IMG/VR virus record: IMGVR_UViG_3300049006_000012
Coordinates: 1 to 50,232 of that record
DNA length: 50,232 nucleotides
DNA from: a virus
Direction: 5' to 3' (one strand)
How positions within the stretch are numbered: position 1 is the first letter of the stretch; each line of letters starts with the position of its first letter. This document shows, piece by piece, positions 1 to 6,778 of this stretch. Under the pieces are notes generated by a model that did not search any database, had not been told where the DNA came from, and worked only from the letters and a program-made list of their open reading frames with translations. Position numbers and translations under genes: made by a program.

Positions 1-60
1 ATCGACCCAGCCGCCCTGGCATTTGGCGCCAAGAAACACTCAAGGCGACCGAAGCAGTGA
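1..60 (+). CDS. C-terminal end of an unidentified gene (partial)
   Basis: The first frame is open from the window edge to a TGA at 58-60 and would encode the last 19 residues of a basic tail (ending KKHSRRPKQ). The other two forward frames are also open across the edge (stops at 67-69 region and 101-103), so the frame choice rests only on its better third-position GC. The large hairpin at 92-163 lies just downstream, which fits the end of a rightward transcript. No function can be assigned. Confidence 0.3.
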   Translation: MDPAALAFGAKKHSRRPKQ

Positions 61-91
61 CGAACAACTAGACGTCTCCTCCTCGGTAACC

Positions 92-163
92 GCGGGCGGG
101 TGACGCTCGGGGGGTCCGGCTGAGGTTGCATGGGACCTCAGGCCCCCGACGTCACCCGCCCGC
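92..163. terminator. Large bidirectional terminator-like hairpin
   Basis: A perfect 14-bp inverted repeat (GCGGGCGGGTGACG at 92-105 with CGTCACCCGCCCGC at 150-163) encloses two further paired arms: CGGGGG at 108-113 with CCCCCG at 143-148, and CTGAGGT at 120-126 with ACCTCAG at 135-141. It lies where a rightward frame ends and contains the stop codon of the leftward gene at 152-388. Position and symmetry suit a terminator for both strands. There is no T-tract, as is common in high-GC actinobacteria. Confidence 0.7.
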
Positions 164-388
164 TTCCGTCTGCCCGGGCAGCGGCCACGTCGGGTCGTCG
201 CGCAACCGCGCCACCGCCGCCTCCAACACCCGAACCGCCTCATCGCGGCTCAACCGCAACGGCCCGGCGTCGTAAATCGCGATCGTCACCTGACCCGGCC
301 CGCCGATCGGGATCACCTTCACCACCACGCCCGCCGTCGCACCGTCGTGTTCAGGCAACGGCTTCTCCCGACGTGCCAGGCGCCGCAT
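152..388 (-). CDS. Small hypothetical protein
   Basis: Encodes 78 residues, last of three leftward genes. The middle (KVIPIGGPGQVTIAIYDAG) looks like short beta strands, followed by an amphipathic helix (SRDEAVRVLEAAVARLRDD). No family is recognised. The ATG at 388 has a purine-rich GAGGAG directly against it with no spacer, so a start slightly downstream is possible. The stop codon lies in the terminator hairpin at 92-163. Probably an accessory early phage protein; function unknown. Confidence 0.55.
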   Translation of the reverse strand: MRRLARREKPLPEHDGATAGVVVKVIPIGGPGQVTIAIYDAGPLRLSRDEAVRVLEAAVARLRDDPTWPLPGQTEAGG

Positions 389-427
389 CTCCTCGTCGCT
401 CCGCCATCGTCACGACCGCCGCGGTGC

Positions 428-964
428 TCACTCGTTGTGCCGGAAGTTAGCCAGGTCTTGCACCACGGCCTCGGCCGTGCCCGGGTTCACCGCCGTGCGC
501 ATGAACCGGCGGTACGCCGTGTCGGTCTCCACGACGATCGTTGACTGCAGCACGTACAGGGCATGGCCCCGCGCATCGGCCGGTGTCCACTGCGTCAGCT
601 CAACACCATCGCCGTAATGCACCAGGATCTGCGGGCTGTGGTCGCGGGCCGCGATGATGGGAGTGAACCGCAGCGGCGCAGTCGCCGCGTCCTGGATCGC
701 CGGCCGATCATCGCGGAGCCGCGCCACGATGCCCCCCGCATCCCGTTCAGGCAGGCTGAGCTTCTTGGTGAGCTGGGCGAACACCGCCGCATCGTGATCC
801 GCGTACTCACACGCCCGCAGCACCGCCATGCCGTACGCCACCGGATCGGCCGGTGCGAATGTGCGGTCGTTCGAGCACTGCACCGCCACGAAGTAGTCGC
901 CGGTCACCGGCGACATATCGGTGATGACCCACACCGCCTCATCCGGCGCCGGCGGCCCGCTCAC
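428..964 (-). CDS. Hypothetical protein, 178 aa
   Basis: The GTG start at 964 overlaps the stop codon of the upstream leftward gene (GTGA), so I chose it over longer in-frame starts that would run through that gene. The product is soluble and mixed alpha/beta, with no membrane segment or recognised catalytic motif. The C-terminal part (YVLQSTIVVETDTAYRRFM) has regular strand and helix patterns. It is translationally coupled to the zinc-finger-like gene at 961-1167. Function unknown. Confidence 0.65.
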   Translation of the reverse strand: MSGPPAPDEAVWVITDMSPVTGDYFVAVQCSNDRTFAPADPVAYGMAVLRACEYADHDAAVFAQLTKKLSLPERDAGGIVARLRDDRPAIQDAATAPLRFTPIIAARDHSPQILVHYGDGVELTQWTPADARGHALYVLQSTIVVETDTAYRRFMRTAVNPGTAEAVVQDLANFRHNE

Positions 965-1167
965 ACGTGCTCGAATTCGAGGACGGCGCCCGTCACCGAA
1001 CCACCGTCGGCCCACAACTGCGCCGCGTGCTCCGTCATGAAGTGGTGCCGCAGCCCGGCCGTCGCCGATTCCGCAGTCGTGTAATGCGGCCCCCGCCGCA
1101 ACACCTGCTCATCCCGCGGGCACACGTGACACTCCCACGTCGCGACCCGCTCAACCCCGGTGCTCAT
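961..1167 (-). CDS. Small C2H2-type zinc-finger-like protein
   Basis: Encodes 68 residues from an ATG at 1167 preceded by GGAGGG at good spacing. A CxxC pair (CHVC) near residue 14 and a helix with HHFMTEH near residue 43 make a plausible C2H2 zinc site, as in small phage nucleic-acid-binding proteins. It is first in the leftward three-gene unit that starts from the AT-richer region before the integrase. A regulatory or DNA-binding role is inference. Confidence 0.65.
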   Translation of the reverse strand: MSTGVERVATWECHVCPRDEQVLRRGPHYTTAESATAGLRHHFMTEHAAQLWADGGSVTGAVLEFEHV

Positions 1168-1402
1168 CACGCCGCCCTCCGTGTATTCAAGGTGGACCAG
1201 AGTGTGCCAGGTATGCGAACGCACACACACCCCGAAACGTTGCACCGCGTAATACCTCCCGCCCCGTCACCGGTGTCTCTAATGCCGCGGTATGGGGTGG
1301 TAAAACTGCCCCGCGAATGGATAAGTTCGGTTATGCCGCAGGGATAAAGTGTTGCCTTGCTCTTACTCAAGATAACGCCGTCAATGTCGTTTACAGAATG
1401 GA
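1168..1402. promoter_or_regulatory. AT-richer divergent control region, possible attachment site
   Basis: This 235-base gap between the leftward genes and the integrase has visibly lower GC than its surroundings. It holds three GATAA-centred direct repeats (GGATAA at 1319 and 1342, AGATAA at 1370), spaced 23 and 28 bases, which could be arm-type integrase sites. Promoters for both directions must lie here, but no clear -35/-10 pair stands out. As the sequence flanking the integrase it is also the natural place for attP; no core repeat can be shown without the bacterial junctions. Confidence 0.4.
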
Positions 1403-2446
1403 ATGAGAGCTATGCCTGCTTTATCGGGTGAACTGCTGCCGGCCGGCGCCGCCCTGCACCTGCGCGGCCCCGACCCCGACCCGCAGCGCGACCCGGTCGA
1501 GGAGTTGGTGCAGCGCTGGCTGATCGGCTACCCGTCGAAGAACAGCCGCGACGCGTTCGGCGTCGACATCCGCGAATGGACCTCGTTCTGCACCGCCTCC
1601 GGGATCGACGCCCGTTCCGCGCGCCGCTTCCACGTCGAGGCGTGGATGCGGGCCCTGGAACAAGACCCGCGGGAATTGGCGCCGGCGACCCTCGCGCGCA
1701 AGATCGCCGCGGTGTCGTCGTTCTACACCTGGGCCATCGGCAACGAATACGCCGACCGCAACCCCACCGTCGGGGTCAAGCGCCCCAAGCCGCAGGTCGA
1801 CCCGACCCGACACGGCGGCCTCACACTCGACCAGCTGCGGCACCTGCTCGCCGCCGCCGACACCGACGACCACCGGCAGGCCCCCCGGGAGCGGTTCGCG
1901 CTGCGCCTCATGGCCCTCAACGGGCTGCGCGTCGGGTCGCTCGTCGGCGCCAACACCGGCGACCTCGGCCAGGTCCACGGGCATCCCGGCATCACCGTGC
2001 CGGTCAAGGGCGCCAGGAAGCAGTTCACTCCGTTCGCCCCCTCCACCCTCGCCGCCCGCGACGCCTACCTCGAACACCTGCAGCGGGCGCCGTGGATCCG
2101 CGCCGGCGTCATCGTGCACCGCGATCAGGCGCGCGGCCCGGCGAAGTCGCCGCTGTTCACCCTGTACGAGACGGGGGCGCGGGCCACCGCAAGCTCCTTC
2201 ACGTGCGCCCTCACCCGCCTCGCCCGCCTGGCCGACCTGCCCGCCGATGTCGCCGAACGCATCACACCGCACTGGCTGCGCCACACGTTCGTCACCCTGT
2301 CGCTCGCCGCCGGCGTCGAACTGCACCACGTCCAGGACGGCGCAGGGCACTCCAACCCGGCGATCACCCGCGGCTACGACGGCAACCGCAACTCGGTCGA
2401 GAACCACGCCACGTACCGCCTCGACAGCGTCGTCACCGGCCCGTGA
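1403..2446 (+). CDS. int: Tyrosine recombinase (phage integrase)
   Basis: Encodes 347 residues, normal for an actinophage integrase. Residues about 30-125 form the N-terminal SAM-like core-binding domain. The catalytic domain follows with the expected residues: Arg in LNGLRVGSL (about 176), Lys in the VKGARKQ hairpin (about 202), His-x-x-Arg in PHWLRH (290/293), His in GAGHSN (316) and the nucleophile Tyr in TRGYDGN (325). It should integrate and excise the phage at an attachment site, probably adjacent. ATG 1403 has no strong ribosome site; ATG 1412, three codons later, is an alternative. Confidence 0.93.
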   Translation: MRAMPALSGELLPAGAALHLRGPDPDPQRDPVEELVQRWLIGYPSKNSRDAFGVDIREWTSFCTASGIDARSARRFHVEAWMRALEQDPRELAPATLARKIAAVSSFYTWAIGNEYADRNPTVGVKRPKPQVDPTRHGGLTLDQLRHLLAAADTDDHRQAPRERFALRLMALNGLRVGSLVGANTGDLGQVHGHPGITVPVKGARKQFTPFAPSTLAARDAYLEHLQRAPWIRAGVIVHRDQARGPAKSPLFTLYETGARATASSFTCALTRLARLADLPADVAERITPHWLRHTFVTLSLAAGVELHHVQDGAGHSNPAITRGYDGNRNSVENHATYRLDSVVTGP

Positions 2447-2504
2447 CGCTGTCACACCGCTCTGCCACCCTGGCCGTACACCAACGCGAGAGGACACCAC
2501 GACC

Positions 2505-2966
2505 ATGCCCGCCGACCACCACCACCCGCGTCCCGACGTCCCCGTGATCGACGCCCGCGCGTTCGGCCTACCCCCCGTCGACATGACCCCCGGCTCCGAA
2601 CTGCTCGGCGCCGCCCTCGCCGGCTGCGCCCCGTGCCAAGCCGAACGGGCCGCGGCCATGACCGACGCGGAGCAGCAGTACGTGACCGGGCACCTGCTCG
2701 GCGCCCTCTACGCCGGCGTCATGTCCTCGGCCGGCGGCGCCATGATGGGCCGCCTGATCCTGGGCAAGTTCCCGCCGCTGCTCCGCGAAGCGCTCGGCTA
2801 CATCGACCGCGCCCAACTCCAAGGCCTCGCCGAGGTGTACCTGCCGTCGCTGACCCGCACCCAACGCCTCGACACCATCGAACACATGCTCGACTACCTC
2901 ACCGGCCTCGTCGCGTTGCAGCAGGCCGAACGCGTCACGCTGCACCTCGTGGACCCGACGCCATGA
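2505..2966 (+). CDS. Hypothetical helical protein, 153 aa
   Basis: Starts at ATG 2505 after a GAGAGGA ribosome site. The N-terminal 25 residues are His/Pro-rich, followed by a CAPC pair near residue 47 and a mainly helical body (TGHLLGALYAGVMSSAGGAMMG, then amphipathic helices). The mid-region is hydrophobic but too short and interrupted for a confident membrane segment. It is coupled by ATGA overlap to the next gene, the first of a small operon after the integrase. No family recognised. Confidence 0.65.
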   Translation: MPADHHHPRPDVPVIDARAFGLPPVDMTPGSELLGAALAGCAPCQAERAAAMTDAEQQYVTGHLLGALYAGVMSSAGGAMMGRLILGKFPPLLREALGYIDRAQLQGLAEVYLPSLTRTQRLDTIEHMLDYLTGLVALQQAERVTLHLVDPTP

Positions 2967-3316
2967 GCGGCGAGACCCCGCAGGAGATGGCCGACGCGCT
3001 GCGTGCCGTGGCCGACGCGAAGGACAACCCTGACAACCGTGCCGCGCACCTGGTGTCCGAGCAGTTCCGGCGCCTCGACGACGAGCCTCTTCAGATCCTG
3101 GAGCGGGCGTGGTTCGACGCCGGGGAGATCATGTCGACCGCCGTCGAGCAGATCATCGACCGGGAGACCGCGAAGGCCCGCGCCCAGGAACGGCAGCGCA
3201 TCGCCGCCGCCATTGAGGCGCATCGAGGATCGACCAACATCGGTAACCCCACCTGGATGGCTGGCTACCGAACGGCGCAGGACGCCGCCGCCCGCATGGC
3301 GCGGGGTGAGGCGTGA
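2963..3316 (+). CDS. Hypothetical helical protein, 117 aa
   Basis: ATG 2963 overlaps the preceding TGA. The sequence is charged and helical, with a long predicted helix (ETAKARAQERQRIAAAIEAH, about residues 66-85). The stop overlaps a GTG that opens a tiny coupled reading frame at 3313. It belongs to the 2505-3639 operon of small accessory genes. No known domain. Confidence 0.65.
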   Translation: MSGETPQEMADALRAVADAKDNPDNRAAHLVSEQFRRLDDEPLQILERAWFDAGEIMSTAVEQIIDRETAKARAQERQRIAAAIEAHRGSTNIGNPTWMAGYRTAQDAAARMARGEA

Positions 3317-3424
3317 CGTACTCCGGGCAGCGCACCGCGATGCCGCCCCGACGGCCAACCCGACCGGCCGCTGACCGCCTTCAACATCGAAGTCGTGACC
3401 GCCGTAACCGCCCTGGAGGACTGA
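3313..3424 (+). pseudogene. Tiny coupled ORF that needs a +1 frameshift
   Basis: A GTG at 3313 overlaps the previous stop (GTGA) and reads VTYSGQRTA. From about 3340 the high third-position GC moves to the next frame, which reads CRPDGQPDRPLTAFNIEVV and ends at TGA 3422-3424, overlapping the next ATG (TGATG). Joining the two halves needs +1 near 3337-3340 and would give about 36 residues. Coupling at both ends suggests a real short gene that is either broken, frameshifted in translation, or carries a one-base sequence error. Confidence 0.3.
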
Positions 3425-3639
3425 TGACCGCCCCCGCCCCGAAGATCGAGCACCGCGTCGGAGCGCTCGCCCGCCGCGTCACACGCGCCGAGGAAGACCT
3501 CGAAGGGTTGATCGACACCGTGTACGCGATCCACCGCCGCGCCGCCGGCCTGGAGCTCGGCATGGGCAAACTGCTCGACCACTTCGGCCTGGACCGCCAC
3601 ACCGACGCCGAAGTAACGGCCGTCCTCGACGACCAGTGA
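3424..3639 (+). CDS. Small coiled-coil hypothetical protein, 71 aa
   Basis: ATG 3424 follows TGGAGGA at ideal spacing and is preferred over the in-frame GTG 3313, whose extension has poor codon use. The sequence has heptad-like helices (IEHRVGALARRVTRAEEDL), then LGMGKLLDHFGLD. It resembles the small coiled-coil protein encoded at 48745-48999 in length and style, with RRV...LARV-like helices, but I cannot show homology. Last gene before the hairpin at 3646-3678. Confidence 0.6.
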   Translation: MTAPAPKIEHRVGALARRVTRAEEDLEGLIDTVYAIHRRAAGLELGMGKLLDHFGLDRHTDAEVTAVLDDQ

Positions 3640-3645
3640 GCGCGC

Positions 3646-3678
3646 GGCGGGGCCGTGCAGCAACGGCACGACCCCGCC
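3646..3678 (+). terminator. Intrinsic terminator-like hairpin
   Basis: GGCGGGG (3646-3652) pairs with CCCCGCC (3672-3678) and CGTGC (3654-3658) with GCACG (3666-3670), separated by one C/A mismatch, around a seven-base loop. It directly follows the stop at 3639 and closes the 2505-3639 operon. Confidence 0.55.
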
Positions 3679-3690
3679 ACAATGCAACCC

Positions 3691-4281
3691 GTGACGAGCG
3701 CACCCACGTGGATACCCGACTTCCTCCGGCACCTGCGCACCGACCGGCGCGGCCTGCCCGTCCCGTGGATCAACCTGTGGGGCGACCCCCTCACCAACCC
3801 CGACATGATCTCCATCCGCCCCGACGCCACCGTGCGCATGGACGCGGTGTTCATGGACGACGACGGCCAGGACGTGCCCGACTTCACGAAGCAGAACTAC
3901 GGGCGGCAACGCGCCTCCGTCGTGTACGGGCTGTGCCAGGTGTGCGGCCGGGAGGTGCCGTGGTCCCGCCGCTTCCTCGTATGGGCCAACCTGTCGGTGC
4001 AGGTCATCGACCTCGGCGGGGAGGCGCACGCCGCGGTCACCGAACCGTGGCTGGACGAACGCTGCGCCATATTCGCCCTCGAACGCTGCCCCGCGCTGAT
4101 CCGCCGCCGCCGCGGCGAGGAGCTCGCCGTCCTCAAGGTGACGTCGGCCCGTCAGGTCGCGCTCACCGTCGCCACCGGCTGGATCGAAGGCGTACACGCC
4201 GAGGCGACCAAGGCGAACCCGGTGGCGTTGACCGTCAAGATCCTCGCGCCGCAACGCTCGGGCCGTACCGTGACAGCATGA
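3691..4281 (+). CDS. Conserved actinophage hypothetical protein with Cys pairs
   Basis: I chose GTG 3691 because earlier in-frame starts at 3655 and 3682 lie in or against the terminator hairpin; CACAAT at 3678-3683 stands seven bases upstream of the GTG like a -10 of a leaderless message. The 196-residue product has a PWINLWGD opening, an acidic FMDDDGQDVPDFT stretch, CQVC, and later C residues (DERC, ERCPAL) that could complete a zinc site. From memory, proteins of this pattern recur in actinobacterial phages and prophages without a known role. Confidence 0.7.
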   Translation: MTSAPTWIPDFLRHLRTDRRGLPVPWINLWGDPLTNPDMISIRPDATVRMDAVFMDDDGQDVPDFTKQNYGRQRASVVYGLCQVCGREVPWSRRFLVWANLSVQVIDLGGEAHAAVTEPWLDERCAIFALERCPALIRRRRGEELAVLKVTSARQVALTVATGWIEGVHAEATKANPVALTVKILAPQRSGRTVTA

Positions 4282-4796
4282 GGACCGTCAAACGGAACAC
4301 CAGCGACGCCGACGCCGCCAGCAACGCCGCCGCGCTGCTCGCCGCCGCCGACACCTTGGACGTCGACCGGGCCACGATCCGCACCGTGTCCGACGGCGCC
4401 CGCATCGACCTGTCCGCACCCGCCGCGGTGTACACCGCCTCAGGCCTCACCGGGGGTGTCGCCGCACCGGACAACGAGGGCGACCCAGCGCCGGCCCAGC
4501 CGCCGGCCCACCTGTCGGTGGCCGTGCACGCCTACGACCCCGCCAACGGCGACGACGTCAACGTCATGCTCGCCGCAGCGGCCACCACCCCGCCGCGGAC
4601 GGTCACGGTCGCCGTCGGCACGTTCACCGTGCCCCTGACCACCGGCCAAACCAACAACTCCGCGGCGCACTTCCCCGTCGGCTGGCCGGGCGGCACCGTC
4701 ACCCTCACCGACGACGCCTCCGGCACCAGCACATCGGGGCAGCTGAACATCACCGCCCAGGACTCCTACCTCACGCTGACCCTCGACGTCCCGTAA
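4278..4796 (+). CDS. Hypothetical beta-rich protein, 172 aa
   Basis: ATG 4278 overlaps the upstream stop (ATGA). A TACCGT at 4266-4271 also sits at -10 distance from the start. The N-terminus is helical and Ala-rich. The rest is Thr/Val-rich beta sequence (RTVTVAVGTFTVPLTT, GTVTLTDDASGTSTSGQ), like small phage structural or Ig-like domains, but no signal peptide is present. Function unknown. Confidence 0.65.
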   Translation: MRTVKRNTSDADAASNAAALLAAADTLDVDRATIRTVSDGARIDLSAPAAVYTASGLTGGVAAPDNEGDPAPAQPPAHLSVAVHAYDPANGDDVNVMLAAAATTPPRTVTVAVGTFTVPLTTGQTNNSAAHFPVGWPGGTVTLTDDASGTSTSGQLNITAQDSYLTLTLDVP

Positions 4797-4818
4797 GGAG
4801 CCGCCGCGCATCGGTGTG

Positions 4819-4888
4819 TGCGAACTGTGAACCGTGACCCGGTACCATAACCGGTGTTCCCGGCCCCGCACACGAGAGGGACGAGCCT
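4819..4888 (+). promoter_or_regulatory. Probable promoter and leader for the recombinase-like gene
   Basis: TACCAT at 4843-4848 is a good actinobacterial -10 (TAnnnT), with TGCGAA 18 bases upstream as a weak -35. The following leader (CGGTGTTCC, then CACGAGAGG) is closely similar to that before the RecT-like gene at 42470-42500, suggesting that the two genes share regulation or ancestry of their 5' ends. Confidence 0.45.
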
Positions 4889-5794
4889 GTGCCGCGCTGC
4901 TTCGGATACACCGCCGACGGTGACCTGATCGACCACGAAGCGACCATCATCCGCGGCGTCGTCGCCTCGATCCTCGACGGCCACCTCACCCTGTCCGGTG
5001 TCGTCGACGAACTCAACGCCGCCGGGATCACCACCGCCGCCGGCAAGCCGTGGCAGATCGGCCCGCTCGTGCGGCTCCTCACCAACCCGCGCCTCGCCGG
5101 CCTCACCGCAAAGAGCCGCCGCGACCGCAACACCCCGGCCGCGCCCATCATCAGCCGCGACCAGCACGCCCGCCTCGCCGCCCAGGCCGCCGCGCGCCGC
5201 GAACACGGGCCGCGTCAGCGCGCCGCCACGACCCGGCTGCTGTCCGGGCGGGTCGTGTGCGTCAAGGACGGGGCGGTCATGACCGGGCACCACAACCCCG
5301 CCGGCGCCTCCTACCGCTGCCCCCACGGCGACGGGCAGGTCCAAGCCGACCTGCTGGAGCGGTACGTCATCGAACGCACCATCGGTCTCCTCGACCGCGG
5401 CGCCCGCACCGCGCCGCTCGTCACCGTCGACGCGCTCCGCGCCCGACTCGCCGAACTGTCCCGGCACCGCTCCCACGTCACGCAGGCGCGGCGCGCCGGC
5501 GTGATGACCGACGCCGAGGCGCGGGTGGCGTGGGCGCGGATCAAGAAACGCCGCCACGACGTGAACCAGGAGATCGCCCGCCTGCAGGAGCAGGGCGACC
5601 CGGTGATGCCGACACCGGGGAAGGCCCGGGCGTGGTGGGAGGACGCGACCGCGGCGCAGCACCGCGCGGTCCTCGACGCCGTGTGGGACCGCATCGAGAT
5701 CGGGGAACCGACCAGGCGCGGCCAAGCCGGCCTGGACGCCTCACGGGTCCACATGGTGCGCCGCCACAACGAGGTGCGGCGCGCCGCCAGCTAG
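4889..5794 (+). CDS. Large serine recombinase remnant lacking the catalytic domain
   Basis: GTG 4889 follows GAGAGGGA. The 301 residues begin directly in the recombinase (DNA-binding) domain: FGYTADGDLIDHEAT, VDELNAAGITTAAGKPW and LVRLLTNPRLAGL match the usual order. A zinc-ribbon-like segment follows, but two of the four expected cysteines are changed (C-V-K-D instead of CxxC; RCPHGDG instead of RCPxC), then a coiled-coil region (LRARLAELSRHRSHV) and a C-terminal helix. There is no resolvase domain or catalytic serine here or upstream. It could bind DNA but not recombine it. A domesticated regulator or a decayed integrase are both possible. Confidence 0.8.
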   Translation: MPRCFGYTADGDLIDHEATIIRGVVASILDGHLTLSGVVDELNAAGITTAAGKPWQIGPLVRLLTNPRLAGLTAKSRRDRNTPAAPIISRDQHARLAAQAAARREHGPRQRAATTRLLSGRVVCVKDGAVMTGHHNPAGASYRCPHGDGQVQADLLERYVIERTIGLLDRGARTAPLVTVDALRARLAELSRHRSHVTQARRAGVMTDAEARVAWARIKKRRHDVNQEIARLQEQGDPVMPTPGKARAWWEDATAAQHRAVLDAVWDRIEIGEPTRRGQAGLDASRVHMVRRHNEVRRAAS

Positions 5795-6240
5795 GGCCGC
5801 GGCGGTCCGGCGTCGCGCCGCACCTGCTCGATGCGGGCGGCGAAGGCCTGCATCTCCCGGCCGGTCCGCTGGCTGTCGTGCGCCATCCACACCACCCCGG
5901 TGATCCCGACGGCCGAGTAGCCCAGGTAGGCCCACAGGGCGCCGGTCTCGATACCCACGATGATCAGCGCGACGAACAGCACCGATCCGGCCGCCAACGA
6001 CACCTCCCACCGCGGTGCCCGGCGCAGCCACAGAAGCCGCACGAGGCGCACCAACGGCGCTGCCAGCAGCACCGCGTACACGGCCCGTATCCACCGCTGC
6101 GTCCCCACCGTCCCGACCGGCAGCAGCAGCATCACGATGAGGGACAGGGCGGCGCCGACACTCGCGAACAGCAGCCACCGGTCCAGGCGGCTCAAGCCCA
6201 CCGCCGGTGGCCGGGACACCCGCGGCGGCTCCTCCGTCAC
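5791..6240 (-). CDS. Four-helix membrane protein
   Basis: Leftward gene of 149 residues whose GTG start overlaps the upstream stop (GTGA). Four hydrophobic segments are visible: about 21-42 (LLFASVGAALSLIVMLLL), 53-70, 78-97 (VSLAAGSVLFVALIIVGIE) and 100-118. A short charged C-terminal helix follows. Its stop shares the CTAG palindrome with the stop of the convergent recombinase-like gene. It would sit in the host cytoplasmic membrane; a lysogen surface or exclusion role is possible but unsupported. Confidence 0.7.
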   Translation of the reverse strand: MTEEPPRVSRPPAVGLSRLDRWLLFASVGAALSLIVMLLLPVGTVGTQRWIRAVYAVLLAAPLVRLVRLLWLRRAPRWEVSLAAGSVLFVALIIVGIETGALWAYLGYSAVGITGVVWMAHDSQRTGREMQAFAARIEQVRRDAGPPRP

Positions 6241-6758
6241 TGGATGCCCACCAGGCGGCGCACCAGCGCCGCACCAACCACGCCATACCCCTCGTGCGGG
6301 TGGGGCCGCCCGACGAGCAGGTCAACGTTCTCGGTCGTGCCCGCCCGGGGGCCGGTGAGCCACCGCCGGCCCCGCCACCGACGCCCGTCGCGGCTCGCCC
6401 CGTACACGATCGTCAGCTCGGCAGCGTCCGGATGCTCATGCAACCGGCCCTGCCCGGCGAGGCGCCGCCCCAACTCGTCCATCGGGTGCACCGTCCACAC
6501 CTCCTGGCTCATGCCGGCGAACAACGGCACGGCGCCCTCCTCGCTCGCCTCGACCGCCGCGGCCATGATGACCTTCGCGATGAACCGCTCGACCTCGACG
6601 TCGCCGTCGGGGGCGATCGCGTACACCTTGACCGCGAGCTGCTTCTCATCCGGCACCCCCAGCGGCCCCACCGCGCCGGTCGGCGCGGCCACGACGTGCA
6701 GGTGGTGCATCGACGCGCCCGGCTCCGAACTCGTGAGCAGCGTGTCGAGGTGGGCCAT
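6237..6758 (-). CDS. Hypothetical protein, 173 aa
   Basis: ATG 6758 is six bases after GGAAGAG, so I preferred it. A GTG at 6782 overlapping the upstream stop would add eight residues. The product is soluble: beta-rich at first (LAVKVYAIAPDGDVEVER), then helix (FIAKVIMAAAVEASEE), then VWTVHPMDELGRRL. It lies between the HTH-repeat regulator and the membrane protein in one leftward operon. This arrangement of regulator plus small acidic partner is common in actinobacterial chromosomes. Function unknown. Confidence 0.65.
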   Translation of the reverse strand: MAHLDTLLTSSEPGASMHHLHVVAAPTGAVGPLGVPDEKQLAVKVYAIAPDGDVEVERFIAKVIMAAAVEASEEGAVPLFAGMSQEVWTVHPMDELGRRLAGQGRLHEHPDAAELTIVYGASRDGRRWRGRRWLTGPRAGTTENVDLLVGRPHPHEGYGVVGAALVRRLVGIQ

Positions 6759-6778
6759 GATCATCTCTTCCGGGATCG

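Noticed and set aside
1403-2504. tRNA-type attachment site near the integrase
   Set aside because: No tRNA-like T-arm sequence or long direct repeat was seen near the integrase or elsewhere in the window.
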